Program-made: the position numbers and the translations under genes
Notes under the pieces: model-generated
What the model saw: the letters and a program-made list of their open reading frames with translations, nothing else
Told to the model about the DNA's origin: nothing
Databases searched by the model: none
Assembly (NCBI GenBank): GCA_964023275.1
Contig: OZ029914.1
Location: forward strand, 11,569,341-11,633,340
Reading direction: 5' to 3'
From: Norana najaformis
Lineage: Eukaryota; Annelida; Clitellata; Crassiclitellata; Hormogastridae
Length of the DNA: 64,000 nt
In this document: positions 42,991-55,300 of the stretch, one piece after another
How positions within the stretch are numbered: the first letter of the stretch is position 1
How the letters are laid out: the number at the start of each line of letters is the position of its first letter

Positions 42991-44850
42991 GAATGTGAGC
43001 CATCAGCCGGGAACGTTGGTCGATAATTTTATACGTAGAGAAAGTTTTGAAAATGTTTCGGTGTCCATATTCGTTACGGTTGGAATTATGTATCTTCCAC
43101 CAAATGATTGACAATATTCATCGAAGGCGAATCATTCAGGACGCGACAAATTTGGTTGATAAACTTTTTTCCCATCACCACTGATCGTCGTACCTTTAAA
43201 TAATTCGCGAAACCCCATATTCCATATGTAAACGGCCTACGACGTCACAATCGCTAGTGGCAACGAATTGCAGTTTTTCTAAAAGGCCGGCTGTATGAGC
43301 AACTGAAAGCCATGGACGCCTCGGTACAAATGTAGCGCGCCGTACTTTTAATTCGCATTTGCATTGTAATTTTGTACATACTTACTTGACTAGATTTTGC
43401 TCAAACTGACTAATTGTCATAATTTGTTAGGAATTAGTTAAGAATGATTAGATTTAGTATAATATTAAGCCGGCCAGCAATAGTATAAGTAAATAGTTAA
43501 ATGGAGAAGGCCAGTTTAGCTTATTTATGAATATTAAGTAGGCTTTACTGGGGGTTTGCTGTGTATTGACTAAGCACGCCCATTGAAATCCGTTGTTCAA
43601 CGATGCCAGTTTTAACTGTGACAAAGCGAATGTGAAAGGCATCTAAACGATCGGTGTAACCGTTGAAACTGCAAGGCCGATCATGACCGTGAAGAATTTG
43701 GAAATTCTGACATCATCCAGCAGATGATCTTTTGCAAAGGATTTAGGCGTGAAACGGTTGAAATTCAGGAGTCTTTCGAAAGGTAGCAGTCGCGATGATC
43801 GTTTCGGACGCCTTGTAATTGTTAAAGTTTGAGACTATTTGGTCGATTTGACTGTAATAAGTCACCGTATAAGACGAGTTTAAATGAAGTCTTAGCTGCA
43901 AGGAACAGTGTAACAGCTTTTACTGACTGATCGAAAGTGTCGAGGTTAATGCTGAAATCGGACGATACAGATTCGTCTCGGGTCGTAACGAACTGAAGAA
44001 AATTATTTTCTGGCCTTTTAAGTAAGGTAGTTAAATTGTTTCATTGTATGAATATTAATGAACTGTTTGGACGAATTACATTGAATTGTTTTAATAAAAC
44101 ATTTGAAATAGACATAACGAGTCATACACTATTTATAAACTGATGATAATAGTAAATACTTGAGTAAGGTGTACTGCAGATATTATTAATGTTTGTAACA
44201 CGTAGCGGACTCAAGTATTTATAGAGCGCACTTAGGCATCTAATTTGAATATGTAAGTAATCTATCCAGATAAAGAGAATTAGTTAATATGAAACTAGAC
44301 CGCTACAATGAGCAACTGAAATCCATGGACGCCTCTATAATAGCGCAGCAGTACATACACCTGTCGTATACATAAGTTGGCGTGCTGTACGCCGCAAGTA
44401 GCCTAATTGCTAAGTTAATACTGTCACAGCATTTAAGAACCCAGGAAAGATTGATTCAAGCATTTCCAGTAAATTTACAATGCTTGTAAAACAGGTTACA
44501 TGTTACATGACCCACTTGAAACCCTAGTTATGTTATTTTATATGTCACCTCGTGTGGCTATGACCGAAAACAGTGCTGCGCAGTCTGATCAAAGAAGATG
44601 TTAATGGAAATGTTTTAAAATAATAGATCGCAGTAGAAATAGTAAAGTCCAGCTTCATTAATTTTGCACCTTTTTCTCTGTCACGAGTTCAGTGATGTGA
44701 TGGAGCGGTCGAGAATTTTGGCGATTTTGCGCTTTTTTACTGATGCATTTTCAGAATTTCCAGATTGTCCCGACAGTTCATTGACTTAATTGTTATACTC
44801 TTTCGCTAAGGTCTTAGCCACGCATTTAAAGAAGGGCCTCGCAATCTGAC
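42991..44850. other. Intergenic; 28-bp direct repeats about 1 kb apart
   Basis: A 28-base block starting ATGAGCAACTGAAA occurs at 43295-43322 and 44308-44335 with one mismatch, followed in both by related GC-rich sequence (GCGC..GTAC). Between them is about 970 bases without a recognisable frame. This could be the edges of an unidentified inserted element. Nothing else was recognised. Confidence 0.4.
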
Positions 44851-45700
44851 ATCAAACTGAGGATTAGTGACATCTTCTTGAGTAAGCCACTGACCAGGTC
44901 TTTGAATTGTGACACACGAATTAGTTTTCCGTCAATGCTAAAAACTCCAGACAGATCGGCCTGTAAGCGAGCCTTTAATTTTGGGCACAGCGTCTGTAAC
45001 TTCAATCATGTAGATGAACAGTGTCTGGGCAGTGAGTTTCACTGTGAAGCCCTGAGGAAGAAAGGTTTCTGTGTGCAACCGGTCTGCAATTTCAGCCGTC
45101 GACAACTGTGAAATGTAGTCCTCAGCCAGGAAAGACTCTTCCATTTGTTCCAGGATAATTGCATTCTACTGTGCTCCTCGATGTGGCTGTAACAGTTGTC
45201 CACGGTAACTCACTTGTGTTTGTCAGGTACTGAGGAGCATTTGGTAAGATCGAGGGGACAGCGCCATCCCTTAGATCCCCGACGAATCTGTTTATCGTCA
45301 GATTTTCTCCTCTGTTTATTAGTATATGTGCTGACTGATTAAATCCCTTTCCTTGAAATGTATCGAACAGTTTCGAATATTTCGTCGCTACAAAATTCAT
45401 CCTCTCTCCAAATCGCTCGAGCCCAATTGTCACATAAATCCTTATCTTGGATGGGAAAGGCATGATACGACAGCTTTGGATCCTCGATGCTTTGATGGCC
45501 CTCGTTTGCATCATCAGTTGCGGGTTTTTTGGACTTATATCCGCCTCTACACTCATATGCTGCACAGTTGACCATGTTTACATGCAGAAGTGTTCTACAG
45601 ATAAAATAAACATGAGATGGATGCCAAGATGAGCAATCTAATACACGAGTGAAATTATAGTTACAATATGAAGCTTTTTCTGTCTTTGCTTTTGCCATTA
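44850..45700 (-). pseudogene. THAP-domain N-terminus of a P-like transposase
   Basis: The minus strand starts MVNCAAYECRGGYKSKKP (about 45580) and continues HAFPIQDKDLCDNWARAIWR. This is the first half of a THAP zinc finger (C-x4-C, then a conserved FP and W). After a frameshift comes GDLRDGAVPSILPNAPQYL, the AVPS end of that domain. Further on, FLPQGFTVKL, IEVTDAVPKIKGSLTG and a DGKLIRVSQFKDLVSG-like reading match the segment that follows in P-element/THAP9 proteins. The second zinc-ligand pair is not visible. It is the complementary half of the relic at 31768-33885 but from a separate copy. Confidence 0.65.
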
Positions 45701-45739
45701 TTTGTGAATGTTATTAATTGTTAACTTCTAAAGAGCACG

Positions 45740-46090
45740 TATCTAATGCACAAGACATCAAACGATGGCGCACCATATCCAAGCTGCAGTCAGGTCAATA
45801 TCCAAAAGGTCAGTCCACTGGAACAGAGAGGCACTCTACGGCGGATAAGCCAACTGAAAGAGGTAAGTCTTAAGCTGAGAACAAAATGAAAGAACAGACC
45901 AAACCGAATTAACACATTCAGGAAGAGAATCCCAAAATGTAGGCCCAGCAACGGAAAAAGCTCATTCATCAAGAACAGTTCTAGTCTTTGATGCAACCAG
46001 AGAGAGGTATTCAGATGACTTCCTCGAATGATGATAAGTTTGAGGAATGAGTACTGATTTTAAGTATTGTGGTTGAACAAGTTCAATGTT
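45740..46090 (-). mobile_element. LINE 3' end
   Basis: The minus strand reads FSVAGPTFWDSLPECVNS, then SQLKTYLFQLAYPP-stop, the usual end of a LINE protein, and a 3' tail with the GCGCCATCG block. The same tail occurs in the copy A and B introns and, in part, at 63360-63460. Confidence 0.65.
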
Positions 46091-46199
46091 TCATATACTA
46101 TAAGCCCAATTCAAAACAAACTCTGTGATGAACAGGAAGCCAATGCAAAGTACAGAGATTTTAAGCTCATGTTTTGATGCATCAGTTATGGCCCGAGGA

Positions 46200-46330
46200 C
46201 CAATATGTATGTATGTATGTATCCAAGCACTTGTATAGCGCGTTTTATGAAACAAAGGCGCTGCAGGGTGGCTATCGAAGATTACCGAAAATAAACAATA
46301 TAAAGCATTCAACGTAACGAAGTATACATA
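46200..46330. repeat. ATGT microsatellite plus TATAGCGC repeat
   Basis: (TATG)n at 46203-46222, followed by CACTTGTATAGCGC and AAAGGCGCTGCAGG. The same combination appears near 2255-2310. Nothing else is recognised between 46330 and 46710. Confidence 0.6.
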
Positions 46331-46719
46331 ATTCCCCCAGTGGACCAGCAAAATACAACAGCAAGGGACAGAGTAAGCTAAAAAAAGGCATGGCCTAAAA
46401 TGAAAGAACAGTTTTTCAGTTCATGGGCAACTCATGAACGCTGCAGAGCTAAAAGGGTCAGCCTTTGTTAGTGTTGGCTTGAAACAGTAAAATTAAGAAA
46501 GTATGGCTGTGAAATTGCTGTGCATATGCAGACCAAAAGTTCATAAACACGGTCGGCAAGTGGTTACAATATGAACGGCGCAGAAATTTATTATCTACAT
46601 ACTTATCAATAAAACTTAATCCATAAAGGTATGCCAACAAACACACAGTCAATTTAGCAAATCATACACATACACACTATATAGTATACATCAATACCAA
46701 TGCAAATGTGAATTCTAAG

Positions 46720-47260
46720 GAGGATGGCTACAGACACGCCGGACGGCTCCAAGGTCTAGCATGCTTTTGGGTCCTAGTAGAACCGCAAGACACGCCATGA
46801 TCAACGACATTGTTTGGCGCGCTGTCATGAAGGCAGGCTTTCCATCAAGTAAAGAACCAGCAGGCTTGGTCAGATCCGACGGTGGGTGGCCTGATGGCGC
46901 ACCCCTCACTCCTTGGGAGGAAGCAAATGTCTGACCTGGGACGCAACAGTAATCAACACTGGCAGACTCGTGTCAATCGAGAAATGCCGCTGTCGCGGGT
47001 ACCGCTGCGGAGATCGCAGCAGAACGAAAGATAGCAAAATATGCCGACATCTTATCGACACACTGCTTTGTCCCTCTGGCCCTTTAGACTATTGGTCCCA
47101 TAAATCAGGAAGGCTTTAGCCTTATAAAAAAACTTGGTTCCTACTTTACCCAAGAGACTTCTTTCTTGTTTCAACGCCTCAGTGTTGCTACCCAGCGTTT
47201 TAACGCAGTTGCTTTGGACGGCACTTTGTTGGAGCCAGATTTGAACGATTGGCCACCCCA
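46720..47260 (+). mobile_element. Retroelement fragment (probable)
   Basis: The plus strand reads, in shifting frames, RSDGGWPDGAPLTPW, KCLTWDATV, a GAAAEIAAERK-like stretch and FLFQRLSVATQRFNAV. I associate this combination with the C-terminal part of a multi-copy invertebrate retroelement protein, but the clade is not certain. At least three frameshifts. Confidence 0.4.
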
Positions 47261-47599
47261 GAGAACAATCTCCGGTTGCAAGACAGCCTCAGTTCAGCGT
47301 GACGAACATTCTACCAGAGACAACGCTTCTTCGTTTCTCACTCAGATCTCCATGGCAACGAAAACAAGCTGCGCGTTTGCCTTAATTCGAAATTCTCAAG
47401 GGACAAGGTCGTAGAGTGGGAGAAGACAGAAAATTAATTCAGCGGAAAAGGCGGCGGCGCCTGTTGCCAAGATTAAAGAAGCGGAGCAGAAGACAACACC
47501 TGCAGTCGTGATCAAAGAAGCAGCTCCTTTGACAGCCGCCCCATCAGCAGCAATAACCGGCGCAACGCCAACTCCAACCTCCAAGAGGAAAAGACCACT

Positions 47600-48458
47600 T
47601 ATGAAGATTCTGGTGTGTGTGTGTGTGTGTGTGGCCTTGATCACCTCGATCTGGATCGTGCCCATCTCCGTTTCTTCCACTGACCGTCAACCAGGAGGTC
47701 TCCTGGATCCCAACTGAAGCACGACGCACCTTGCCGTCCGCAAGTTCCTCACCGTGTCCAGCTTCATCCTCCACTACATCATCCCGTGCAACCTCATCAG
47801 TTGTTGCTGCGCACGCGTGTCCATCGTACTCAGTCGACGCGCCTGCTCCCTTGTGCGTCGGGGCATGCGCACAAAAACAGCAAGCGAACGCCACCAAAAG
47901 GCCATCGACCGGAAGCGACGTACGAGCCGAATGTTGATCGCGATGGTCGTTATCTCCGACCTGTGCTAGCTTCCGTTCAACATCATTCTGCTCATACTCG
48001 AGTACCATGCACCAGGGTCTTGAAAAGCGGAAGTACTTCTGTTGACGTTTTTCACGGCACATGTCACGGCGATGAGCTCGACGATCTGCAGCCCGTTACT
48101 CTATTCCCGGATGAATGAAAACTTTCAGACAGAGTTTTGGCGGGTACTGCCGTGCCTAGTCTCGAGCAGACGCATCGTCGAGCGTCTTACGTAGGCCGGC
48201 ATCTCATCTCACTCTGTTTCCATCATAGAATCTTGGGTTTCGCTTCATCGAACGCTCTGCGCCGCGCCCAGAATACGCTTTAAGTGTCAACAACGTTACG
48301 ATGATGTTGAAAGCGAAGAAATTGCATCTGAAGAAACTTCTTTCCCTCGCCATTCCACTGATGTGCAAGAATGGTCTTTCACTACATTTCACGTTCCGCG
48401 TCGAGGGAATGATCATAATTACAATGGACGAGAACGGGATCACACTGATCTGCTTTAA
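47600..48458 (+). pseudogene. Rhodopsin-family GPCR pseudogene, TM4-TM7 part
   Basis: A single frame, without introns, reads through four stop codons: TGA 47715, TAG 47967, TGA 48021 and TAG 48192, ending at TAA 48456. In order: TM4-like LVCVCVCVALITSIWIVPIS; TM5 SFILHYIIPCNLISCC; a basic third loop; TM6 RMLIAMVVISDLC-stop-LPFNI, where the stop replaces the Trp of the CWLP motif; then TM7 MSSTICSPLLYSRMNENFQ, matching NPxxY and the following helix. The pattern is closest to neuropeptide (NPY/RFamide-like) receptors by eye. The frame without indels but with stops, and GC content above that of its surroundings, suggest a decaying, possibly retroposed, gene. TM1-TM3 are not found. A (GT)n run (47611-47632) lies in TM4. 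Confidence 0.72.
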
Positions 48459-48467
48459 AGAGACAGT

Positions 48468-48503
48468 TGATGATGATGATGATGATGATGATGATGACAA
48501 TAA
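48468..48503. repeat. (GAT)n microsatellite
   Basis: About 10 GAT units, followed by AAT/GAT variants; just 3' of the GPCR relic. Confidence 0.9.
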
Positions 48504-48559
48504 TGATAATGGTAATGATAATAATAGTAATGAGTTATTTTAAATCTCTGTGGCTCACT

Positions 48560-51090
48560 GTGAGTGGAACTCTGAAAAGATGGATGAATTTTTATCTGCG
48601 ATTTTTAGTAATTGAGATATGAAATTTTTACTTGAAAGCAAGGTAATTTGAATATTTTTATCCGCATACTTTTTATTTAATGTTATTTGCCCCAATGCTC
48701 CAAATACGTTGTCCCAATGCTCCACATGGTGGCCTGCACTGGGAAGGTTTTTACTAACAAGGAAAGACTTAAATTTTCGTATTTTACTCTTGAGATAAAA
48801 CTGCAAATACGCTGTTGAGATTCCTAAAATATTGCTTCTTCAGATTATAAAAACAAAATGTATTTAAGACAATTAAATCCTAATTAATGATGTAACATCT
48901 AAAGTTTAACCCAATGCAGGCTATTCTCCCCTATTGCAAAGGTCGCGGTGTTGGATTTGGTTCACAGCCTACCATAATAACCTTAGAGAAGAGGAGCTCT
49001 TGCATACCACACGAGACAAGTAGGTGGATTTGGCTACTGAGACAGGTTTAAGGACAATACGTCACTGGTTTCTATTTGAGTATATGGAAAGGTAAGTGGG
49101 AGCGTCGAAAACACCTTTCAAAACGTTTGCGCAGCCTCCTTTGAGCGGCAATATCTGAGTTATAAGCTAACCAAGGCTAGGAAATGTAAATATACTCGGT
49201 CTTATATAGAGACGTATGGCCTCGACCCTGCTAATTTTTCAATGAATTTATCGGGCAAGGGTGTGCAGGATTTAAGGAAACGTTAAATTTAGCTGAATGG
49301 CAGGTTTGGTAGTTGTCAGTGCTAGGCGCAACCAGAGAGAGTAGCAAGGGTGTCAGCTTTGAATTTTGAAACGTCTAGCATTTTTCAAGAGCGCTGACTC
49401 TTGAAAGAGTAGTGGGAAGAAATCCGAGCATTGACTGCAATGTGGTCAAACAAAAATGACTTGGAAGGAGAGATATGTATACCAGTGATTATTATTATAA
49501 GTAGCAACATCATCACCATCATTATTCGGGCATCAAGTACCCCATAAAAATGTCAACCAAAATAAAAAGAGTAAAGACTGTCAAAAACATTGGTTACAAA
49601 ATTTTATAAAATTTTCTATCCATTCACAAGTGCGGTTTTACTTTGACCACTGCTATTAATTATTATTTATCGGCGCTTTAGTTAAGTAAAGTCCTCAAGA
49701 ACTACGTTGTTTGGTCAGTGTCAGTGTCAGTTCAAGTAACTGAACAGGTAAATTTTTAAAGAAGAAAAGTTCTTTTGCAAGTTAGAAGTCGTTGTGCAAA
49801 AGTTTCTATGTTGCCTAGGAATGTTATACTGCATTTTGGTATCACTTATAGCAGCAGCCAGAAGCAAATCTTATGTCATTATGAAATCTACAGCCTAACC
49901 ATGTTTTAAGTGAATAACATAGATACTTTCTCGCATAAATGTGGATCTGTATAGACTATGTGTTCATCCTAAATAATATTCAGGTAAGTGAATTGAAATG
50001 GAAACACAACAAATTATGGTCAAACAATACGCTGTTCTCTTACGACCCTCTAAATTTCTGTGTAGGTCTTTTCACATATACATATATATGCATGTATATT
50101 TTTAGATATGTTGTATATTTGTTCAGCAACGCTCACCGTCCATATCATGGAGGCGTCGTAAATAAACAAACTCTACACGTCCCTAACTGCAGTTATCACG
50201 TATCGAGTGCCAATTTGAGTAGGCCTATGTTATTCAGGCCGTAGCGCAGCAGCTGGTCATATTTTACTCGATCAGACTGATAATCGAAACATGGACTGCA
50301 GCGGAGAATATGTAGTAATCTCGAGAAACCTAATGTACTGCGCAGCAAAATTAGGGTGTCCTGTCTGGAAATCGATGCCAAACGTAAGACATCTAGAGGT
50401 AGTACTGGGTTGTAAGACTGTATATCGGCCGAAAGAGCCCTAACCGTAGAAAGCCGCGCCTCCAAAGGCATGCGTCCACAAAACGGGTGAAGCGATCAAG
50501 AGGAGAAGTCTAAATTTTCGGTATGTGATATTACTTCGCACTTACTACACTTCAGTGTTAAACCCTTTTATTTTTGCCTCCTTAATGATGGCATCAACAT
50601 CAGAAGCGACTTAATTATTAAAATTGCCCGAGGTACATATCATCACTCCGTACGTAGATAAAAGGTCTAAAGAAATAAAATGCCTGGGTTTAGCTAATTC
50701 TTGCCAAGTTTTTGCAGACAGAAAGTGATAGGAAAGGCGATAACACTACTCATAGGCCCTGGAAAAGATGGCATGTTTTTCATCTGTCTCCAGATACTAA
50801 CGTTAGAGAGCGCTCTTAGCCGCTCAAACTGCGTGATACTTTATTTTTATCCCGAGGTGCATATGATCCCTCGGGATTTAAAAAATTTAGTGGAGAAGAT
50901 GTAAAGCATCTCGACCACGACGAGAGCGGTCTTAAACTGCTTACAGAACTAAAAGTAAGAAAGGTAAAAAACTCTTTTTATTGTTATTTTTGCAATTCAG
51001 TGTTGTTTCATTCGCAAAAAAATTGTGTACAAACTGTTAGAACGAGCAACATAAAAGCTTGAACCCAAGTTAGATTGATTTTCGAATGAG
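48560..51090. other. Intergenic with repeat copies
   Basis: 49978-50050 matches 20330-20400 (block gamma). 50195-50450 matches 26655-26880 (block delta). 48560-49190, 49270-49970 and 50460-51090 hold nothing I recognise. Confidence 0.4.
49200..49262 (-). repeat. SINE family 1, 3' fragment
   Basis: The minus strand reads AGCAGGGTCGAGGCCATACG, then TATATA, the 3' end of the SINE seen at 18404-18610. Confidence 0.5.
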
Positions 51091-51099
51091 AAGCAGCAG

Positions 51100-51760
51100 A
51101 TGTGTGGTTATAACATGACTCCCATTGGTTATGTTCTAAGGCAGTTCTACCAACGTAGAATCACAAAACAGCAATCGGAACAGTAGGACAACCAGTTCCT
51201 ATGGTTGAAATGTCTTGATAATGAACTGCCAGTTTTCACTTGAATGACAGGATTCAAGGTATAGACTCGGCTATGAATACATGACATTTCATCACAAGTG
51301 GTTCGTTACGAGAAACCGTTTGATATTTGTAGAAGTTTTATTTTTATTTGCTGTTGACTTTTTTGATTTGTAATTTAGTGATTTGTTGCAGATTGTTTTC
51401 TCTGTCATTGCTCGGTTGGTTTCTTTTCGTCAAAATTTTGTAAATAGTTTAAGCACTTCTCTCTCGTTTCAAAAGAAATACTGTATGAGTTATTAAAAAA
51501 ACTGACACAAATGTGTTTCAGCTTCGCTCTTAGTATCACCTAAGCATGTTTAGTTGTTATTGATAGTGCAATATAGTTTTATGTTGCAGTCAATTTTCTC
51601 ACGCTGAGTTTTCTGCACGCAAAGTTTTTATGGGTAAAAATAATATTATAATATCAATAATAACTCGTTACAAATTGGAAAATCTTGCACTTTTTACAAA
51701 GCAGTGTATTTTTGGAATTTTTATGCCCTGCAACAAAAGACAATTTTATTATGTTCTTTG
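51100..51760. repeat. Duplicated intergenic block alpha, second copy
   Basis: Paralogue of 7990-8990 without the mariner. The uninterrupted target TA is at 51260-51261 in GGATTCAAGGTATAGACTC. It contains the frame 51630-51842, which has no family signature. Confidence 0.65.
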
Positions 51761-52229
51761 GTGCCCCAAGTTCAAATTGTGTACATCAATAACTATGCAA
51801 ATGAACAAATCATGCAAATATTTTCTTGATCAATTTGTGTGAAGATTTCACTGATGATAGCCTCATAGGCGTACCCATGAATGCGCACCAGTTTAGCAGT
51901 CATATAAATATTCATCACCAATAGGCACAATGACTTTGGTCCTAGTCATAGCTATGGTCAACTTTTACTCAAAATTTCTCAATAGTAGCCAGGAAGATAC
52001 TTCCGTCTTTAAAAAGTTGTAACATTTTTTTCTATTTGTGTCATAAAGAAGCGTTTTTAACTTATTATGCAGCAGTACCAGTCAAATCCAGTGCTGTATA
52101 AACTCGTATTGATTTTTGCCGACTTAGTGACAGTTTTCTCATGCACGGTTACATTGGCCTAGGCCTATATGCGCGATAGCCAACGCTTATGTCGATTTCA
52201 CAACTACAGCCGCGGTAAACAATGTAGAG

Positions 52230-52750
52230 GTTCATTATTTAAAGCGACATCTGACAAAAGTTCATGCTTATTTCGTTACAGAACATCGGAATATAGATAT
52301 AAAAGACATATTCTGCATTCGTTCATTTTGGCATTCGTTCTGTCACTTTATTATGTCATTCAGATCTAAACTAAAGACTCGTCTCATGACTTGCTTCCCC
52401 CCGTAGCCTAACTTCTGGTTTCTCTGACCTATGGGAATTCGACCTGGCTTCTCCAATGTAATATGAATGTGATTACAATTTTACTTCAAGCGACCAACGA
52501 TTGATGCCTTGGGCATCATGATAACGGCGCTATAGAAGCCATTAAATTAGAATAGATATTCAAGAGGTTGCAGGAATCGACTATGCACCCTTTTTGTGAC
52601 CTAACAGACGAGCATTAGAAGAAATCAACCAGAATGATAAGTACTATTGTTGGTAATCGTATAAAGAGGTCGTACATTAAGGACGTCCTAGTAGGGCAGA
52701 AGTAGAGGTCACCCAAATGCCGACAAGGGGAGGAGGGGTTTATGTGGACC
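52230..52750 (+). repeat. LINE-like 3' end and block beta, second copy
   Basis: 52230-52555 ends with GGCGCTATAGAAGCC, the form of an L2-type LINE 3' end, after a short frame ending AAGACTCGTC. Low confidence. 52560-52740 matches 20110-20300. Confidence 0.4.
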
Positions 52751-52904
52751 TCAATGCAGACGTCCAACTAAAATTCCAACTTCAGTCAGACAGCAGTATG
52801 TAGTATTCCTAGCAGTATGCCTAACAGCGAAAACTGATACAAATAATTTTGCTATCGACGTCAACGGCCTTTGATGCTATAAGATGTCATTAAATAATGG
52901 GAAC

Positions 52905-54420
52905 CTAACAGCAGTGACCCAGAGGCGTCGATCATATGGGTGCCCCTGGAGCTCGGGGCCTGGCAATATTTTGAGCATGGGGACCCGGCCATTGGTTGGG
53001 CTCCGGCAATATTTTAGCTGTAAAATCGATAAAAAGCAGCTGTGGACTGATAAATGTTCTCATTATTCACTTTGCGACGTTAGTAAACAATGCCAATCCG
53101 TAATTTCCAATTGTACCGATCTGAGTATTGCTGTCTCAGCATATCTCTGATAAGTAGACAAACGGACAAACAGAAAGACATATAACCGATAATAATATGT
53201 ACTATATAAGTGCACAGACCTGCTATGTACTTGTAATTATACGCAGGTCGACCAAGCGAACTGAGTCTCAGGCAGTCAGAAATACAGACTTTCATCCATA
53301 CAGGTCGCCAGACTGACTGATCTGGCAAAATTTGACAGAACTTAGGAAAATTAATGGAATGCAGGACAGGCAACTCGCCGTCACTGCTCACTGCCATCTG
53401 GATGTCATCTTTGACCAGTCAGGCAATAGGGGTGTAAGCCGAGGCACTAAATTACTTTCTTCAGCTATAAAACCATATACATATACCTTATGTACATATG
53501 GCTTTGCAATAAGTGGTAGGTGCATATATAGCCTATCCTTATTCGTATAGTCTCCACTTATAATTATGAACCCCACACAGTCCCTAGCATCGCTAGCCGA
53601 AGAAAGGTTCCTCTGTTTAATATGTGAATATAAATAAGATTTCGTTGATTTTGAACAAATAACATTTTATCGAAACATTACGTTCGCATTTGCTGATATG
53701 AACAATGGACAAATTTGTTACAAAACGGAAACGACTAGATGACAATACTGATGGTAAAATTGAACAGATGGAGTTAGGCTAATCAGCTTTTCATCACTTT
53801 TAGTGTTGATGCAAAAGATGAAATTGAAATCCAGTTACTTAGTTTTTCAAGGTTCAAATCCAGGTAAAGAAAATTTCCATGAGTTGATTCAACTATCCAT
53901 TCCGTGTGTAAACCTATAGGCAAAAGAAAAGAATCACCAAAGTGGGTTAAACAGCTACCTTATTATGCTGGCATCTAGGTATAAATGTTTTCATTTACAC
54001 AATCCGCATATGGCAAGAGACTCAAATATCTGTTCTGACACTAGAGTGACAAAAACTAAAATAGATGACAGGTAATCTGAAGCATACACTGGCGGCTAAG
54101 TTTGCTTGAAGAAGCACAATCAGAGAGAACATTTTCAGCAAGTTCAATGTTGAATAAGTAATTATTTGCTCTTATTGCGCTGCATAAGTATTACTACCAT
54201 ACTGTTCATAACTGTTGTGTGGGCCTAAGTTGACATCCTGCTTTAAATAATGTTAGTGATATTTCTCTATGTTTGTCTATTGAGATGTTGGGCTTTATGT
54301 CTGTCTGCATTAGGCCTACTTCTTGACCCCCTATACCAGGGGATTTGCCTCTGGAACCCAATTGGGGCTTCGCATCCAGACCCCCATTATAGGCCCGCGC
54401 GCCCCCTCCAAATGTTTACG
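52905..54420 (+). mobile_element. hAT-like relic (ZMYM1-type)
   Basis: The left edge is CAGTGACCCAGAGGCGTCG. An ATG at 53705 opens MDKFVTKRKRLDDNTDGK, the usual start of one hAT protein group. Near 54110 the plus strand reads EEAQSERTFSASSML, resembling the end of hAT transposases. The right part (54380-54415) is GC-rich with GCGCGCCCCCTCC. No clean target duplication was seen, and most of the protein is gone. Confidence 0.5.
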
Positions 54421-55300
54421 ACTGATCGACTCTCTGCAGCAGTCCGTACAGCGTTGGATCTAAATTATTAGAGTTTCACTGTTGGACGATGCAGTATAGA
54501 AGTACCTCACTACATAGCTCAGTTAGCCCTGCAAGATCCCTGAAAAGCCAAATCTATAAGCGTTAGTAATCCGTTGGGTCCGAACGTCCGCAAAGGATGC
54601 CAAATGCGGATTTAAATGAACAACAAGGAGAAGGAAGGGTCCAAAGCAAGTAATTCTTTGCCGATGTCCTCTATGGACCATCCCAAAGACAAACAATAGA
54701 CAATTTTAATACAAGTTTATCTCGTCTTCTTAGGCCTATAGTGTTTTTCTTTTTATACAAAGCAGTTTTGTAGCCTACTAGTTCAGGATCTACAGTTTAT
54801 GTGCATTCTTACACGGACCAGAGCGCAGGTCTGAAATATGCTACAGAGAGTCCGCATTGCAGTTGCTTTCTGTTAACCTTTTCATAGACCATTCGAACTA
54901 CATCCACTGTGTTTGTTGATAATCAGCGAATACACAAAGTTTAATTATTTTCTTTAAGATAATCAAAATGAAATTCCTGACTGTCTTGTCGACATGGTCA
55001 AACACAAACTATTAATCAATATAAGAGTATACTACCCTACCCTCTAACGAACAAAACTAAGAAGTCCATTGCTGCTACTGCCATCTATTGAATAACAGTG
55101 CAAAGATAGTTGTTATGATGTTTAACACTCCTCCTTAACGACTATTCGTGAATTATACTCTATGTTATTCCAATATCCATCGTGATTTGTCTAGTCTTTA
55201 CAGCTTCCAGAGGCTTTATCAAAAGATCAGCATTCATCTTTTAACTTGGACAGTACTTTACTTCCAGTTCCTTTGATCTGTAGAGTTCACGAACAATTTA
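54421..55300. other. Intergenic, nothing recognised
   Basis: 54530-54620 has CCAAATGCGGATTT-like sequence resembling block beta. Otherwise no frame or repeat that I can name. Confidence 0.35.

Noticed and set aside
47544..48062. 172-codon open frame on the minus strand
   Set aside because: It is the antisense shadow of the GPCR relic; it has no family motif and includes a His-Thr run produced by the (GT)n repeat.
47715..48194. Stop-codon readthrough or recoding in the GPCR
   Set aside because: Four stops of two kinds, one in a core helix motif, fit decay better; no recoding signal is visible.
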